From: Mytilisepta virgata
Taxonomy: Eukaryota > Mollusca > Bivalvia > Mytilida > Mytilidae
Length of the DNA stretch: 64,000 nt
Direction: 5' to 3'
Assembly: GCA_028015205.1 (NCBI GenBank)
Contig: CM051511.1
Location: forward strand, 38,279,204-38,343,203
The notes under the pieces are model-generated. The model worked only from the letters and a program-made list of their open reading frames with translations. It made no database searches and was not told the DNA's origin. Shown piece after piece: positions 44,089 to 56,123 of the stretch (position 1 is the stretch's first letter; each line of letters opens with the position of its first letter). The position numbers and the translations under genes were made by a program.

Positions 44089-45126
44089 AGGTCCCAGTAT
44101 CTCAAAAAGGCGATAATAAGACCACCTGGTACTAACAAACATGTAATTATGCCATGGCCAGACGTGAACAGCCATTCATTAGACAAAAGAACATTTAGGG
44201 AAGAACAGAATAAAGACCCTGAGGTTCTTCAGCTCTGCAAGAGGGCTCTACCCCAAGAAGAAGCAGACAAAGTGGCCGAATGTTACTACCATCAAGACGG
44301 CATTTTGATGAGGAAGTGGAGGCCCCCTGATGCTATCCCAGAGGAGAAATGGAGAGTGGTATACCAAGTGGTGGTGCCTAAAGTCTATACGCAAGAAATT
44401 ATTGGTCTTGCCCATGACACCCCCTTGGCTGGACATTTAGGTATAAGGAAGACTTGCCTTAAGATATTACCACATTTCTACTGGCCCAGACTTAGAAATG
44501 ATGTCACAGAATACTGCAAATCATGCCATATATGCCAGGTTGTTGGCAAGCCTAACCAGAAAATACCACCAGCACCACTTCTGCCAATTCCAGCCTTTGA
44601 AGAACCTTTCAGCCGAGTACTTATTGATTGCGTTGGACCTTTACCAAAGACCAAGACTGGAAATGCTTATTTATTAACGATCATGTGTACATCCACTCGC
44701 TTTCCTGAGGTCATTCCCTTAAGGAATATCAAGACACCAACTATTGTCAAAGTTCTTATTAAATTTTTCACATTAGTAGCACTTCCTAAGTCTATACAGT
44801 CCGACCAGGGTTCAAATTTTATGTCAGGTTTATTTCAGCAGGTCGTTTACCAGTTAGGAATTGCTCAGTATAGATCAAGTGCTTATCATCCAGAATCTCA
44901 AGGTGCCTTAGAACGTTTTCATCAAACATTGAAGAACATGATTAAAACTTTTTGTCTTCAATTTGATAGGGACTGGGATGATGGTGTTCACTTTCTACTT
45001 TTTGCGGTCCGAGAGGCTGTTCAAGAATCCCTTGGTTTTAGCCCCTTTGAGTTAGTGTTTGGTCATACTGTAAGGGGACCTTTGAAATTGATTAAGGAAA
45101 ATGGCTTACTGAACACACTGACTTGA
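44089..45126 (+). pseudogene. pol (INT): Integrase, N-terminal and catalytic domains
   Basis: It inserts the cDNA copy into the host genome. The frame is open from 44089; the first ATG is at 44149, giving 325 residues, but protein-like sequence (KKAIIRPPGTNKHVI) already precedes it. From that ATG, the HHCC zinc finger uses H89, H96, C126 and C129. The catalytic triad is D160, D219 and E255, with spacings of 58 and 35, all intact. It lies in the -1 frame relative to Gag-protease; an A5 run at 44104-44108 is the likely crossing point, either as a one-base mutation or as a frameshift site. It ends early at 45126: a second one-base shift near 45095-45101 moves the rest into another frame. It stands upstream of reverse transcriptase, which is unusual for Ty3/gypsy. 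Confidence 0.92.
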
Positions 45127-45770
45127 ATCTTCTAGACTATGTATCTAGATTTAAAGAAAAATTGTATACTGCCTGTCAAATTGCTCAGAAAAACTTAAAA
45201 ACTGTACAGAATAAGATGAAAATATGGTATGATAAAGATGCCAGGGACAGAGTTTTTGAGCCTGGTGATGAGGTACTTGTATTTTTGCCGGTCCCTGGGC
45301 ATCCTTTACAGGCTAAATACTGTGGTCCTTATACAATTGACAGTAAAATCAATGATTTGAATTATATTGTAAAAACTCCAGGTCGGCGAAAACAAAATAG
45401 AGTGTGTCACATTAATATGTTAAAACCATATTTTGAGCGTACTAATGAAGGTGAGAGTAAACCAGTTGCCACTTTAGCCATGGTCAAATTGGAGAACGAT
45501 CATGACAAACCAGACATAATTGAACCATCTTTTGATTCCAATACTATGGAACAAACTGTTAGATTGAAAAATTCTGAAATTTTGTCAAATTTAGACTCAA
45601 AACTTGCACATCTGACTTTCGATCGCAGAGAAAAATTGAAAACTTTGGTATTTACTTTTAAAAATCTTTTTCCAGATGTGCCAAATAAAACCACTGCTGT
45701 TTGTCATGATGTTGATGTAGGTGATGCTTCTCCAATTAAGCAACAGCCTTACCGGCTCAATCCACTTTAA
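45099..45770 (+). pseudogene. pol (INT-RT): Integrase C-terminus (GPY/F) and start of reverse transcriptase
   Basis: After the shift the frame continues with no usable ATG; the first possible start is a TTG at 45123. Counting from there, residues 1-45 are a helical segment, residues 46-55 (PGDEVLVFLP) begin the SH3-like fold, and GPY at 68-70 followed by VCHINMLKPY is the GPY/F module of Ty3/gypsy and vertebrate retrovirus integrases. Residues 175-215 are the lead-in to reverse transcriptase (FKNLFPDVP, QQPYRLNP). An in-frame TAA at 45768-45770 cuts it, but the next nine bases and the following fragment continue in the same frame. Integrase and reverse transcriptase were therefore one polyprotein without a spacer. 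Confidence 0.9.
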
Positions 45771-46409
45771 CTTGATTTTATGAGACAAGAAATTAGATAT
45801 ATGCTTGACAATGATATTATTGAGCCGAGTAACAGCGAATGGAGCTCTCCTTGTCTCCTTGTGCCAAAACCAGATAAAACCTTTCGTTTCGTTACTGATT
45901 TCAGAAAAGTAAACTCAGTCTCAAAATCTGACTCCTATCCGATTCCAAGGATAGACGATTGCATTGATAACATTGGACAATCAAAATTCGTAAGCAAATT
46001 TTATTTATTAAAAGGTTACTGGCGGGTCCCCTTGACACCGAGAGCTCGTGAAATATCAGCTTTTGTCACACCAGACGGCTTTTTTCAATATACTGTCATG
46101 CCGTTTGGTATGAAAAATGCTCCAGCTACATTTCAAAGAATGATCAATAATGTTATAAAAGATTTAGACTGTTGTTATGCTTATATTGATGATCTTATTG
46201 TATGTAGTGATAGCTGGGAAGAGCATTTAACACATTTATATGATACTTTTGATAGATTGTCACAATCAAATTTGACTGTTAATCTTGCTAAAAGTGAATT
46301 TTGTAAGGCCACTGTTGATTATTTAGGGCACACAGTTGGCCAAGGTCAAGTGAAACCTATTATGGCTATAAGTGGATGCAATTACCAATTTTCCTCCTCC
46401 TACAAATAA
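45771..46409 (+). pseudogene. pol (RT): Reverse transcriptase core, catalytic Asp lost
   Basis: It copies the element RNA into DNA. Recognisable blocks in order: IIEPSNSEWSSPCLLVPK, FVTDFRKVN, YPIPRIDD, LLKGYW, MPFGMKNAPATFQR and YIDD (46182-46193), then GH near 46330. The YIDD pair of aspartates is intact. The first metal-binding Asp, normally just before the LLKGY block, is Tyr (TAT at 46002-46004), which should abolish polymerase activity. Another one-base shift near 46355-46372 ends this frame at 46409, where the thumb begins. Sequence type is clearly Ty3/gypsy. Confidence 0.92.
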
Positions 46410-46989
46410 AAAACAACTTATGAGATATTTAGGCATGATTGGATTTTACAGAAAATTTTGTTCAAATTTTGCTACTGTTGTTCAACCATTGACTCATCTT
46501 TTACGAAAAGATTCTAAATTCATCTGGAGTGATAATTGTCAAAACTCTTTTGAAAAAAGCAAATCACTTTTAATTAACAGTCCCGTTCTTATCACTCCAG
46601 ACTATGAAAAGCAATTCAAACTTGCCGTTGATGCAAGTGATGCGGGAGTTGGAGCCGTTTTATATCAAGAAACAAATGATAATGTTGAGAAACCTATATC
46701 ATATTTTTCCAAGAAATTAGATAAACATCAGAAAAATTATTCCACTATTGAAAAAGAATGTTTTGCACTGTTGTCTGCACTTCAACATTTTGATGTATAT
46801 TTAAATCCCACTATGCATCCTATTCTGGTTTATACTGATCATAATCCTCTCACCTTCATACATAAAATGAGAAACAAGAACTAGAGGTTGACTAGGTGGA
46901 GTTTATTGTTACAGGAATATGATATTATTGTAAAACATATTAAAGGTAACGATAACGTAATAGCAGATGCTTTATCTAGATCTTATTAA
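46358..46989 (+). pseudogene. pol (RT-RH): Reverse transcriptase thumb and RNase H
   Basis: The first ATG of this frame is at 46372. Counting from it, residues 11-30 contain the KQLMRYLGMIGFYRKF connection block typical of Ty3/gypsy, and RNase H begins at about residue 82. The acidic residues D87 (VDASDAG), E128 (IEKEC) and D156 (YTDHNPL) are present, so the fold looks complete. A TAG at 46882-46884 interrupts the frame before the KHIKGNDNVIADALSR end, and the natural stop is the TAA at 46987-46989. RNase H removes the RNA strand during cDNA synthesis. No integrase follows, only about 70 bases to the polypurine tract. Confidence 0.92.
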
Positions 46990-47060
46990 AACACTGTATA
47001 CATACTATATATTTTTGTATATATTGTTCGTGAAGTTCTCGTTACACTCAAACTTCTTTT

Positions 47061-47071
47061 AAGGGGGGAGG
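47061..47071 (+). other. Polypurine tract
   Basis: AAGGGGGGAGG ends directly at the first base of the 3' LTR. This is the expected plus-strand primer position. Confidence 0.93.
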
Positions 47072-47677
47072 TGTTATGATATTGTAATTATTATATTTAT
47101 TTATCTTGGCCTAATTTGTTTTGCGTAGCCTTATAACATGTATACTATGTTTACATAATACTTATAGTTGTTTACCAAATAATGTTATAAGTGAGCAGTT
47201 TAGAAATCACTGGAACAATAATAGATACTGATGGAATGACTAGAACTTTCTATTTGACTTACGTATTAATTATGGTGTGATTCGAACTTCTACCGTATTA
47301 CAGAAGTTTCCGTTCTACAGTATATATACGGACAAGAAAGTTAGACTTTCAAATCAGAACGTATTGGACCAGACATTCTTGTGTTCTCAGCTGTTGGATT
47401 TATTTACGTTTCACACATCGTACTTGACAGACTTTTATTTTCGTTACATCATACTAGATTGTGACTGATTGGATATAATATTCCGTTTAGATTCCCGCAA
47501 CAGTGACGAGAAGAATTCCGGATTAGGAAAAGACGAAGGATTTTGAACAGTTAAGTTGACATTTTAGTTTTTTTGTAATATTTTTTGTAAACTTTGTATA
47601 TAATAAATCTTGTTAAATTTTATTATTGATTTGTGTCTTTTGTTGGCTACAATTTAAAGGTGATTTCGGCCGTAACA
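47072..47677 (+). repeat. 3' LTR
   Basis: It is 606 bp and differs from the 5' LTR at nine substitutions and one base in a T-run by eye count. Four of the nine changes are G in the 5' copy and A in the 3' copy. The frame at 47277 is a shadow. Confidence 0.95.
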
Positions 47678-47681
47678 GCTA

Positions 47682-50520
47682 AATAAGTTATTCAAATGAT
47701 TCATAAAAATTAAATTAAATGGATTGTTATACATTTCGGAACAGAATAATCTACTTTGGTCAGTTTACGTGGTTTATGCAGAGTCAATATATCAATATAA
47801 ACACCTTACCTTTTGGTAACATAAACATCTCAGATAATGAAAATGCAAGTAATTTTTTAAAAGTGCAAGATTATATTTTTTACAAATTAATATCTTGTTG
47901 TCTCAAACACTCTCACAAATCATGTCTGCCACGCCTGTTTTTATTAAATGAAACTATTTGTATTTTTTCTTTCATTTATGAACTGTTGTTATTGTCCCTT
48001 ATGTATAGTCTTGTATATTTATAGGAAAGGAATTTATAAAAGTGAGTGCGTCACTTGTTTTCCAATCCTTTTCTTGTATTATTTCATCATTATGTAGTTA
48101 TTTGAATAAAATATTGTTTACACTAATCCTCAAAAGACAATTGGCATATTTGGCTTGCTTTATATATTTCTTGCTTTTTGTTATGAAATAAATCAGCCTT
48201 TATCAGTGATTTTACGTTTTAATGATTTTTATTATTCACAAATTATTAATATGGGACCACTTAGAGTTTTCAACTATTTTTGTACAATTATGTTCCGTTT
48301 CAGGACGTTTCTCAATGACATGTCTTTTCATTTCAATTAAGCTGATTCATCAGTAACTTTTTCATTTTTTATTTGCTCTGCTTTATATCGAAGATCGACT
48401 TTTTTCTGTTAATTTTGGGGATTTTATTTGCATTTATAAAAAAACTTAAAATTTTGGAATGAATGTTTGGTTTAATTCCCCACACATGTAGTTTGGAAGA
48501 GAAAACCTTCATTTTCTTGAATAAAGTGGCGATACAGAAGCGTTTACGTTTTATTTCTGCTTATTAATTATTTCAGCAAATTAACGTGTACATTTAGAAA
48601 AAAAAAGTTCATTACGATGCACATCGATTTTTCACACAGCAGGTTGGTGCTGTTCGAGATACTAACTGACCATGGTTTTATTATTTTAAGAGGATAGTTT
48701 ATGGCCCGAAGGTTACAAGCCACCCTCAACCAATAAACAAAATTTGTATACGAGATTAGAAAATAAGAAAAGAAAAATACATGTTTTTAGGAAAACATAG
48801 CAGAAAGTTATAAATGGTTTAAGTGGCAACAGTAAAATACAGATTCCGATTGCGATAGGGTGTTAAATATATTTTAACAACTGATCATTTAGACCAGTAC
48901 GTCCTGCGCTAAGCCGAGTATGGTAGATTTTCCCCATTCCAATACCAAGAGAAACACATTTATTTTGGTGAATTGGAGTACTATTTTTAAGTTACTGTCT
49001 TATTTCGTAAGTTCAAATTTAACATAGATTATATTTTTAAAAATTTTAAAATGGGATTTGTTCTATTGATTCTATTTTACAACGTATTAATGCGTTCTGG
49101 TTGACTGTATATTTTTTTGCGTGCCATGGAAAGATTGGAAGTACGACAAGTAAACAGTTTGCATGCAGAGTGTATATTAATTTCTTCCCTCGTTTTTATA
49201 ATATAATATACATTCTAAACACACTTCCTGATTTTACCAGATTCCTACTTTGAACAACGTCTCGCAAACGGAAGGTGTGCGTGCAAGTAATTACCATTGA
49301 AAGGTGTATTACCGTTTCGTTTTCCAAACAATGCTTACACATTCGTCAAAAGTGTCACGAAGAAAAGATCTGACGGAAGTCCAGAGGGCTTTTATTTGTA
49401 TGTAAAGCAACAATGTACTTTACCCTTTTGAAAATCAGGATCCTCAGGATGGACTTTTTTGTTATACAAGATATAAACGATAAGTCTGACAACTATAAAG
49501 GAAAACCAAAACATCTCGTATCATCAGCAGTACTAAAAAATAAATGTAGTTAGTGCAAGAACTGGACAAATTACTATATTTTGGTACATCATGACACTGA
49601 TTTCCTATAATATTCACTTCGCGTGCGTTTTTGCGCGATGATTATCACGTTTTTTCAAACGCTATTCAACAAATAACATACATCATACATACAGTAGACA
49701 TGTATTTTTGCTTTTCAAAGAGTACATGTACGTTAATGTCAGTGTCAAAGGGACAGGGGGTTGCTTATGCTTTTAGCCAATTAGAAACAAGAACTGTTGT
49801 ATTCATATAACAAGTTTGATTAATAAAGGTGCAATTATAACAATTTTGTTAAAACACCTGTCACATCCTGTGAATTTCTCATTACAATATCGACAGAGAA
49901 ATCCATATGGATGGTACCCGAACCTAATAGAAACAAAATGACCGCACCCACTAAAATCAATCTTTAATGGACTATATATAGCAGGTTTGCTGTGATGTGC
50001 GATTTACGATTACAATTTCCATTTTATTTAATATTATTAAATTCATTTATACCAATCTAATTTTCTCACAAAATTTGTACTGTAATAAAACATTAGCGTG
50101 CATATGTTGTCATAGTTACGTAATACCAGGAGTATTATTTGATATCCCAGTGGCATGAAATTTGATACAGGTTGCGTTTTTCAATTTGATATTTACATGA
50201 ATTGTTTATCAATTATAGAAAAGCAGAAAAGCAAATTAATTATATTCAATTGTAAATATTTGATGCAATTCTCTGCATTAGAAATAATCAATTTTACTAA
50301 AAAGCTAATATTGCCGTGATGTAATTATTTGCGCTCATGATTGGAAATGAGCAGTGTGTTTATTTTTTGTCGATTAATTAAATTATAATCATAAAAGTAA
50401 TGACAGACTGTTTGATTAGTTCAAAATGAATCCAGCTGCTGCATTTTTTACACTTTTACACTAAATTATGTTAAGTGGTATAATAAAACGTATCACAAAA
50501 TACCGAAATAAATTTGATGC
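47682..50520. other. AT-rich non-coding stretch
   Basis: The 101-codon frame at 47719-48024 begins just after the LTR element, but its composition is ordinary and no motif is seen. Nothing else is recognised. Confidence 0.45.
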
Positions 50521-50934
50521 ACTGTATGGCCATTTCGTTGACTGACAACTCATCAGCAGTGCTCGAGATCAAAGTGTTGGAAAACCGGTTAAAAATATAA
50601 TGATGAATTAATAAGTAGAACCATTAAAATCCAAAATAATTAAAACAAACAGGAATCCAAACTCAGCTAAGGGTTACCTCTGCATCAACAGGAAGAGCCT
50701 TAGAAATTTCTGATAATTTTGTCAAATTTTTAACGTAAAATAAAGAGGCATTTGAGTAATGAATCATGCCAGAACAAAAATTCTTGCTACTGGGCTGATA
50801 ATGCCCTCGGGGATAAGTTAGTGGTTGATTAAAACAAAGGCTTAAAATTGTTTAAAAAAAACTTTGACCATATATGTTTAATATGCAGACTTGTATAGCA
50901 GCATTTATTTATTTACAACAAATAAAGTATGCTT
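50521..50934. repeat. Possible diverged relative of the 1163-1352 repeat
   Basis: CTCATCAGCAGTGCTCG, CCAAACTCAGCTAAGGG and TTACCTCTGCATC share the theme of the 1163-1352 repeat, but in a different order. The match is weak. Confidence 0.3.
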
Positions 50935-51170
50935 GTTGCGAAAACAACTCATACGAAAATGAAATACAAGGAATATAAATGGTAATAGTGAGCCATTAAA
51001 AGAGCACAGAATGACTAAAAGATATAACAGACAAAAATCGAACACAACCAAATGCAAATAATGACAAAACAAAAAAAGTTAAAAATTAAAATTGCTTGAT
51101 GTTTCGGACAACATGGCCTTATTCACGAGCAGGAAGAGGTAAAAATGATGTTGACTATGAAGGCTGGTTT
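50935..51170 (+). repeat. Dispersed repeat family R3
   Basis: CTCATACGAAAATGAAATAC, ATAAATGGTAATAGTGAGC, TCGAACACAACCAAATGC and ACATGGCCTTATTCACGAGC match 26555-26705 in the second half and 60963-61100 in the first half. These are pieces of one longer repeat. Confidence 0.75.
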
Positions 51171-51239
51171 ATATTTCTGTATTTATTTATTTACATGACT
51201 TGTGTATCTATATAAAACAACCCTCTAAAAGAAGAATAT

Positions 51240-51400
51240 TCAAACTGCTTATGAATAAGTAAAGTCAAGAAATATCAAAGGGATATTCGAAGGAGGAGAA
51301 AATCGAAACAACTGACAAACTCCGGAGAACAACGAAGACAAGACCAAAACAATACATGCACTTCAATTAAAAAGTTAAAATATTAACAGACAACGTAGAT
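51240..51400 (-). repeat. Dispersed repeat family R2, minus orientation
   Basis: CTGACAAACTCCGGAGAACA and GAAGACAAGACCAAAACAAT are the reverse complement of 23810-23870. Confidence 0.85.
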
Positions 51401-53866
51401 ACCAGAACGTAAATCCGATCAAAACAAACTAGATTGAATTAACAAATAATAATTAGAAGCTTTGCTTTAAGAACAGAGATATGTCTCTTAGATTTCCCTG
51501 ATTATTGTACATATTTTAATAAGAAGCAAACATTATTCATATTTTTGTGATAGATTAATTTCAATTCCGATGTAACATTTGCTTCACTTTGAGATGTTTC
51601 TTTGATTGATATTTAACAATCATTCATACCTTGAAAATGAATTTTAGAAAGGGGAAAAAAAGTATGTGAATGCAATTGACTTTCTTTAACCTAATGTTTA
51701 AAGAATCATAAAAGATAATTTGACACGAGAGTATGTAAGCAATGCGAGATAAGAGAAGCTTAATTCGATAATATAAATACACGTATTGAGGAAGAGATAT
51801 TTGACAAAAGAAGTAGGGCCATTTCCCCCTGTATTTAAAAAAGGGACTAAAGCATCTAAAAAATTCTCTGGGCATAGCCTCTATGTGGTCTCTGATGATT
51901 TGTTAATAATAACTAACATATAAATTACTAAATTTTTTTCTACATACTTGAATATCGCTTTGGAAGACACAATTTTGCCGAATTAACGTCTTTAAAACAG
52001 TTTTTCAACGCGAAGGACATTCGGAACCACAATGATTTCTTGGATGTAAGTGAATTTATGTATCTCTTTTCATATGACAGTAGACTGTTTTTGGTTCTCA
52101 ATAACCCAGAAAGTGATTCAAACTTACCCAAATCGCCTGTATTCACGAGCTTTGTGGATGGGAAACATAAACGTTTTAATTATTAAGCATAAAATTTCTG
52201 TTTATTTACATAGCAATATATACAATCGTTTACAATTAAAAAAATAATTAAATATTAAAGATTAAAAACTCAAATATTATGAGTGAAACAAATACAGGGG
52301 AAAGTGGCCACACTCCTTTGCAAAGTACATATTGTCATACATGTAAGTAGTGTTATTCTATATCCAATAGTTATTAAATGGCGTAAAAATCACAATTCCC
52401 ATAAATGAGATAGACATGCATTTTTATACATTTCATTCTGTCAAGAATCTATTAAGTGAACTATCTTACATTGTAATAGTTTTTTTGTGTCTCTGATCTA
52501 AAAAAAACTTGTATTATAAGAAAGTTTTTCTTGAGATGGTACTAAGTACAAGATGAGCCAACGTATTTAAGAGAGCGTTATAGTGGTTCCTGGAAAGCTG
52601 TATAGAAGTATAGCTTCCTTTAGGAAAAAAAAACCTTTTACATTAAGTTTGCAACGGGCGAAAGATGCTTGACTTAAGAACAAGATTTCAATAAACTCTT
52701 TAGAAACTCCTAAGAGATACTTTCTTAAGACGGTTGCAATTATATAGTATTTTTATTGACAGGGATTTGCACTCTATCGTTTAATAAAGCCGATCAAGTA
52801 CAATATAACGACTATCGAGTTTGTATTCATCTGTTTGTACGCTATATAAAGATTCCGATTGGAAACTGTTCCCCACTCAACATTTTAATAATAAGTTTTA
52901 CAAAATTAATGTCTCATATTTATTGACTGAAAAGCCATACAAGTGGATGGGTTTCGGATATTAAACTCCAAGATAACATGATTGGCTAAGAATGCAATAA
53001 TTATCAAAGGAAGATGCTTAAAGTAGGCTGATCGAACGCACTCATTTATTCAAAGCTCTGTGCAATGTATTCACTAGCATTTTATGAGAAAATCAATGTG
53101 AGAATATTTCACAGTGAGAAAACTGATTAGTTTGTTTCACTATACTGTTAATCAGTTGCGGGATACTAATTTCAGGAAAGGTAAGAACTAATGTTTATTG
53201 TTTATTTATTAAATGTTATTTATACTGTACTTATTCAATTATAACTTCAATGAATAGCTTAATAGGTGTTCTTGTTGAAGTATATATACTTTTAATTGTT
53301 TATTTGATACAACAATGAAGTTGCAAACTTTCTATATACTGTAGCTATAGGAATAAAGTGTTTACTTCGTATATATTCACTGTTACAACTGTAAAGGTAG
53401 GTTTTTTTGTTAGTGTGTTTGGGGAATTTATCATAGAATTATTACGGCAATCATGACCAATCTTATGGGCAATAATTTCATTGGGGAAGTATGTTTATGA
53501 TTCCGAACCATTGTAGCATTTTATTTTTTATCACTTGTTCGTACGCTAGTGTGTCTAATATTTTTTCAAATCCATGCCGTTTTGACAATGTTTGATTCGT
53601 GAAAACAGTTAATCCACAATTTTTTCATCACTGGTATGTGAGTTATTTTTTGTCCTCCAACACAACCGAAACTAAATCATTATCTTTTAAAAGAATTGGT
53701 TATATTATATAATTTTCTATATTAAATAGTTTGTATCTGCTGTACATGTAATTCTTTAATTGAAAAACGATTACTAATTATAAAAAATACTTTGTGCAGT
53801 ATTCTTTAAATAATTGACAAATAATCAATTTGTGATAAATGTTCCATAATACCATTTATATAAATG
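51401..53866. other. AT-rich non-coding stretch
   Basis: No feature is supported. Confidence 0.5.
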
Positions 53867-53972
53867 TATAAAACGTACCGGAAAGAGCAATAACAGTGTA
53901 CGTGTATAAAATCATACCGGAAGGCCATTAACAGTGTCCAAGTTCAAAATCGTACCGGAAAGGGCGACACAA
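53867..53972 (+). repeat. Short tandem repeat, about 38-bp unit, 2.6 copies
   Basis: Each unit carries AAA(C/T)CGTACCGGAA or a variant and ends TTAACAGTGT or a variant (starts near 53867, 53905 and 53944). Confidence 0.75.
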
Positions 53973-55345
53973 AATTCGAAAATGTTGCAGAGTAGATTTA
54001 AACACAAAACAATCAAAACACGTAAGAAAAAGTTACGCTGGAAAGTTTTACAATTAAAACTACATATTTGTTATCGGTGACAAGCAGGGTTTGTACTGCA
54101 CACGGAATACTATGACTTTAACGCTGTTATTATCTTGAAATAACCGTCGTACGAAAAATTGGGTGTCACCATAAGAAAAACAGAGGTATGAGAAAAAGAC
54201 CAGAGAAGCAATAAGACGGTTGAAAAATTCTAAAAAACCCAAACCCCGAAACAAGGCGAACTCGTCAGAACACTACCGCCCCCCCTCCCAACTTCCCCAC
54301 AAAAAATACAACGTACAACAACCAAATGAGTAAAAAACATACTTAGCTAATCAAACAGAATCAGTACAAAACAGTACAAAAACTAAGCCACTTGCACTGT
54401 GAACTCCCAATTAAAAATAGAAGAATAAAAGGAAGTGACATCGAGTACTGTGGAAGTACAAGCATGTCCTGCCCCAATAACGACACCAGTCAAATAGTCA
54501 TTGGTATTAAGTCACATCAGATAAAGAAAAAATTTTGTTTATCGTCGGTTTCGAATATTTTTTATACTATATAAAAGTAAATTTTGAATTCAGTTTAAAC
54601 ACTAGCAACTGAACTGGTGAATTTAAATCCGTCTTGGACTTGGGAGTCCACAAGCAGTGACATCCATTTAATTTCCTTTCTGTGTTTACTGATTAAATGC
54701 AGCAACCGCTTACACACATGTATACATAACGTGATTCTACGAAACAAGTTAGATGTTTGCAATTCAAAAACGCGTGCAGTATGGTTTCAATCGTTCGAGA
54801 TAAATTTACCTTATTTATATTTAGACTATTCTGTAAGGAATTGAGAATATTCAGTATAGGCATGGGTCTTACAGTTCAGGTATATTCCAGAAAAGAGCTT
54901 TAACTCCATGTATTATACATAAAAATATATTTTTTTTATCATTCGCCACAATTACCGAGAACATATGACATTTTTAAGGGGCCAAATAGCATAAAATATA
55001 CTTAAAATTATTTTTATTCATTAATATTAAATTTCAAATAATTTTCGTTTTTATATAAGAAAAATATTAATTTGAATGCATTTACTTTAATGATGAATAA
55101 GATCCGTGTATATATATAGTAAACTTTGTTTCCGCTAATAAGCATATAAATTGTAAGTATGCTTATTTAAAATAACATAAAAAAAGATAAAAATAAAGAA
55201 ATAAAAAGAATGATACTTATCATGTTTATAGACAATAAAGAAGAATATTATAAAGTGAGAAAAATGATTTCGGGTATATCTCATGTTTTCGAAATACATG
55301 TATTTACAAAACGTAAGTAATCAGTGGACTTTTCAAATGCTTGGA
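53973..55345. other. Non-coding stretch
   Basis: Nothing is recognised. Confidence 0.45.
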
Positions 55346-55349
55346 TATA

Positions 55350-55420
55350 GAATAGAGAATGGAAACGGAAAATGTGTCAAAGAGACAACAACCCGACCAA
55401 AGAGCAGAAAACAGCTAGTA
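55350..55420 (+). repeat. Bivalve-type repeat AGAATGGAAACGG...AACAACCCGACC
   Basis: AGAATAGAGAATGGAAACGG followed by TGTCAAAGAGACAACAACCC is a motif I know as abundant in mussel sequences. The first part recurs at 33648. It is used here as a hint to the organism. Confidence 0.65.
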
Positions 55421-55968
55421 TGCGTTTTTTAAATGAACTGAAAGTTTGCATATGCATGATGACTTTAAAGTTTCACGTGACACATATTTGTATTATCCGG
55501 TTGTATCGCAAAGTTTCACGGAAAATCTTTGGAAGCAGGTTGCACAAACAGCAAGAAGAGTAAAATAAAAAATATGAAACTACATGGATTGAAGATAACA
55601 ATTGAACCCGTCATTCAAAATGACATGGAAAGAAAAGCAATTGTGGTCTGAATATTGTTCAGAAATTGTGCAGTTTCTTACCTAGAGTACATGCCTGTAT
55701 GAGGGAAAACTGCAGAAATCAATTGACAGGTCTGTTTAGACTATGCGGATGTCGTTTATCAAATTTAGATTCTACTTTTATTGAAAACATTCATTGCGGT
55801 GATATTATTTCTGCTATATGAGCTATTAGGTTGACCAATCTCCAGACTATACAAAGTGAAACCCATCTTTAATGTAAAATGTAAAATCCTTTGACACTTG
55901 CTATTTATATAATATTTATATATTTGGAAACCATAGTTTTCAGAATTCTATACTGGGGTTACATATAG
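55421..55968. other. Non-coding stretch
   Basis: Nothing is recognised. Confidence 0.4.
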
Positions 55969-56123
55969 ATTCTATTTCAGTTTCGAGTGAATTACAAGAT
56001 TTCTACACTCGAGAGAGTTAAAATTAAGATTTTAACATGCGAGTCTTGGCGAGCATGTTAAATCTTAATTTTAACTCTCGAGAGTGTAGAAATCTTGTAA
56101 TTCACCAGAAATTGAAGTAGAAT
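55969..56123. mobile_element. Near-perfect 155-bp hairpin element
   Basis: Inverted arms of about 70 bp: ATTCTATTTCAG on the outside, then GTGAATTACAAGATTTCTAC and ACACTCGAGAG, then AGATTTTAACATGC, around a short GAGTCTTGGCGA loop (about 56040-56053). Inner pairing is nearly perfect while the outer 25 bp are diverged. The transcript would form a long dsRNA. Type and target duplication are not determined. Confidence 0.88.

Larger units (their letters stand above)
41552..47677 (+). mobile_element. Gmr1-like Ty3/gypsy LTR retrotransposon, defective
   Basis: A 6126-bp element with LTRs of 607 and 606 bp, flanked by GCTA on both sides (41548-41551 and 47678-47681). Order: 5' LTR, tRNA-Pro-like primer site, Gag-protease, integrase, reverse transcriptase, RNase H, polypurine tract, 3' LTR. 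Integrase before reverse transcriptase is the Ty1/copia order, but every motif is of Ty3/gypsy type. That combination is known from the Gmr1 group, first described in cod and other deuterostomes. Gag is intact. Pol is broken by stops and frameshifts and has lost a catalytic residue. The LTRs differ at nine substitutions and one 1-bp indel by eye count (about 1.5%), so insertion was fairly recent. No envelope gene is present. Confidence 0.95.

Noticed and set aside
47072..47677. An envelope gene or extra frame near the 3' end of the retrotransposon
   Set aside because: Only about 80 bases separate the RNase H stop from the 3' LTR, and they hold the polypurine tract.
41552..47677. Steamer, the leukaemia-linked clam retrotransposon
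   Set aside because: The pol order differs from the usual Ty3/gypsy order expected for Steamer, and the LTRs here are about 607 bp, much longer than I recall for Steamer.
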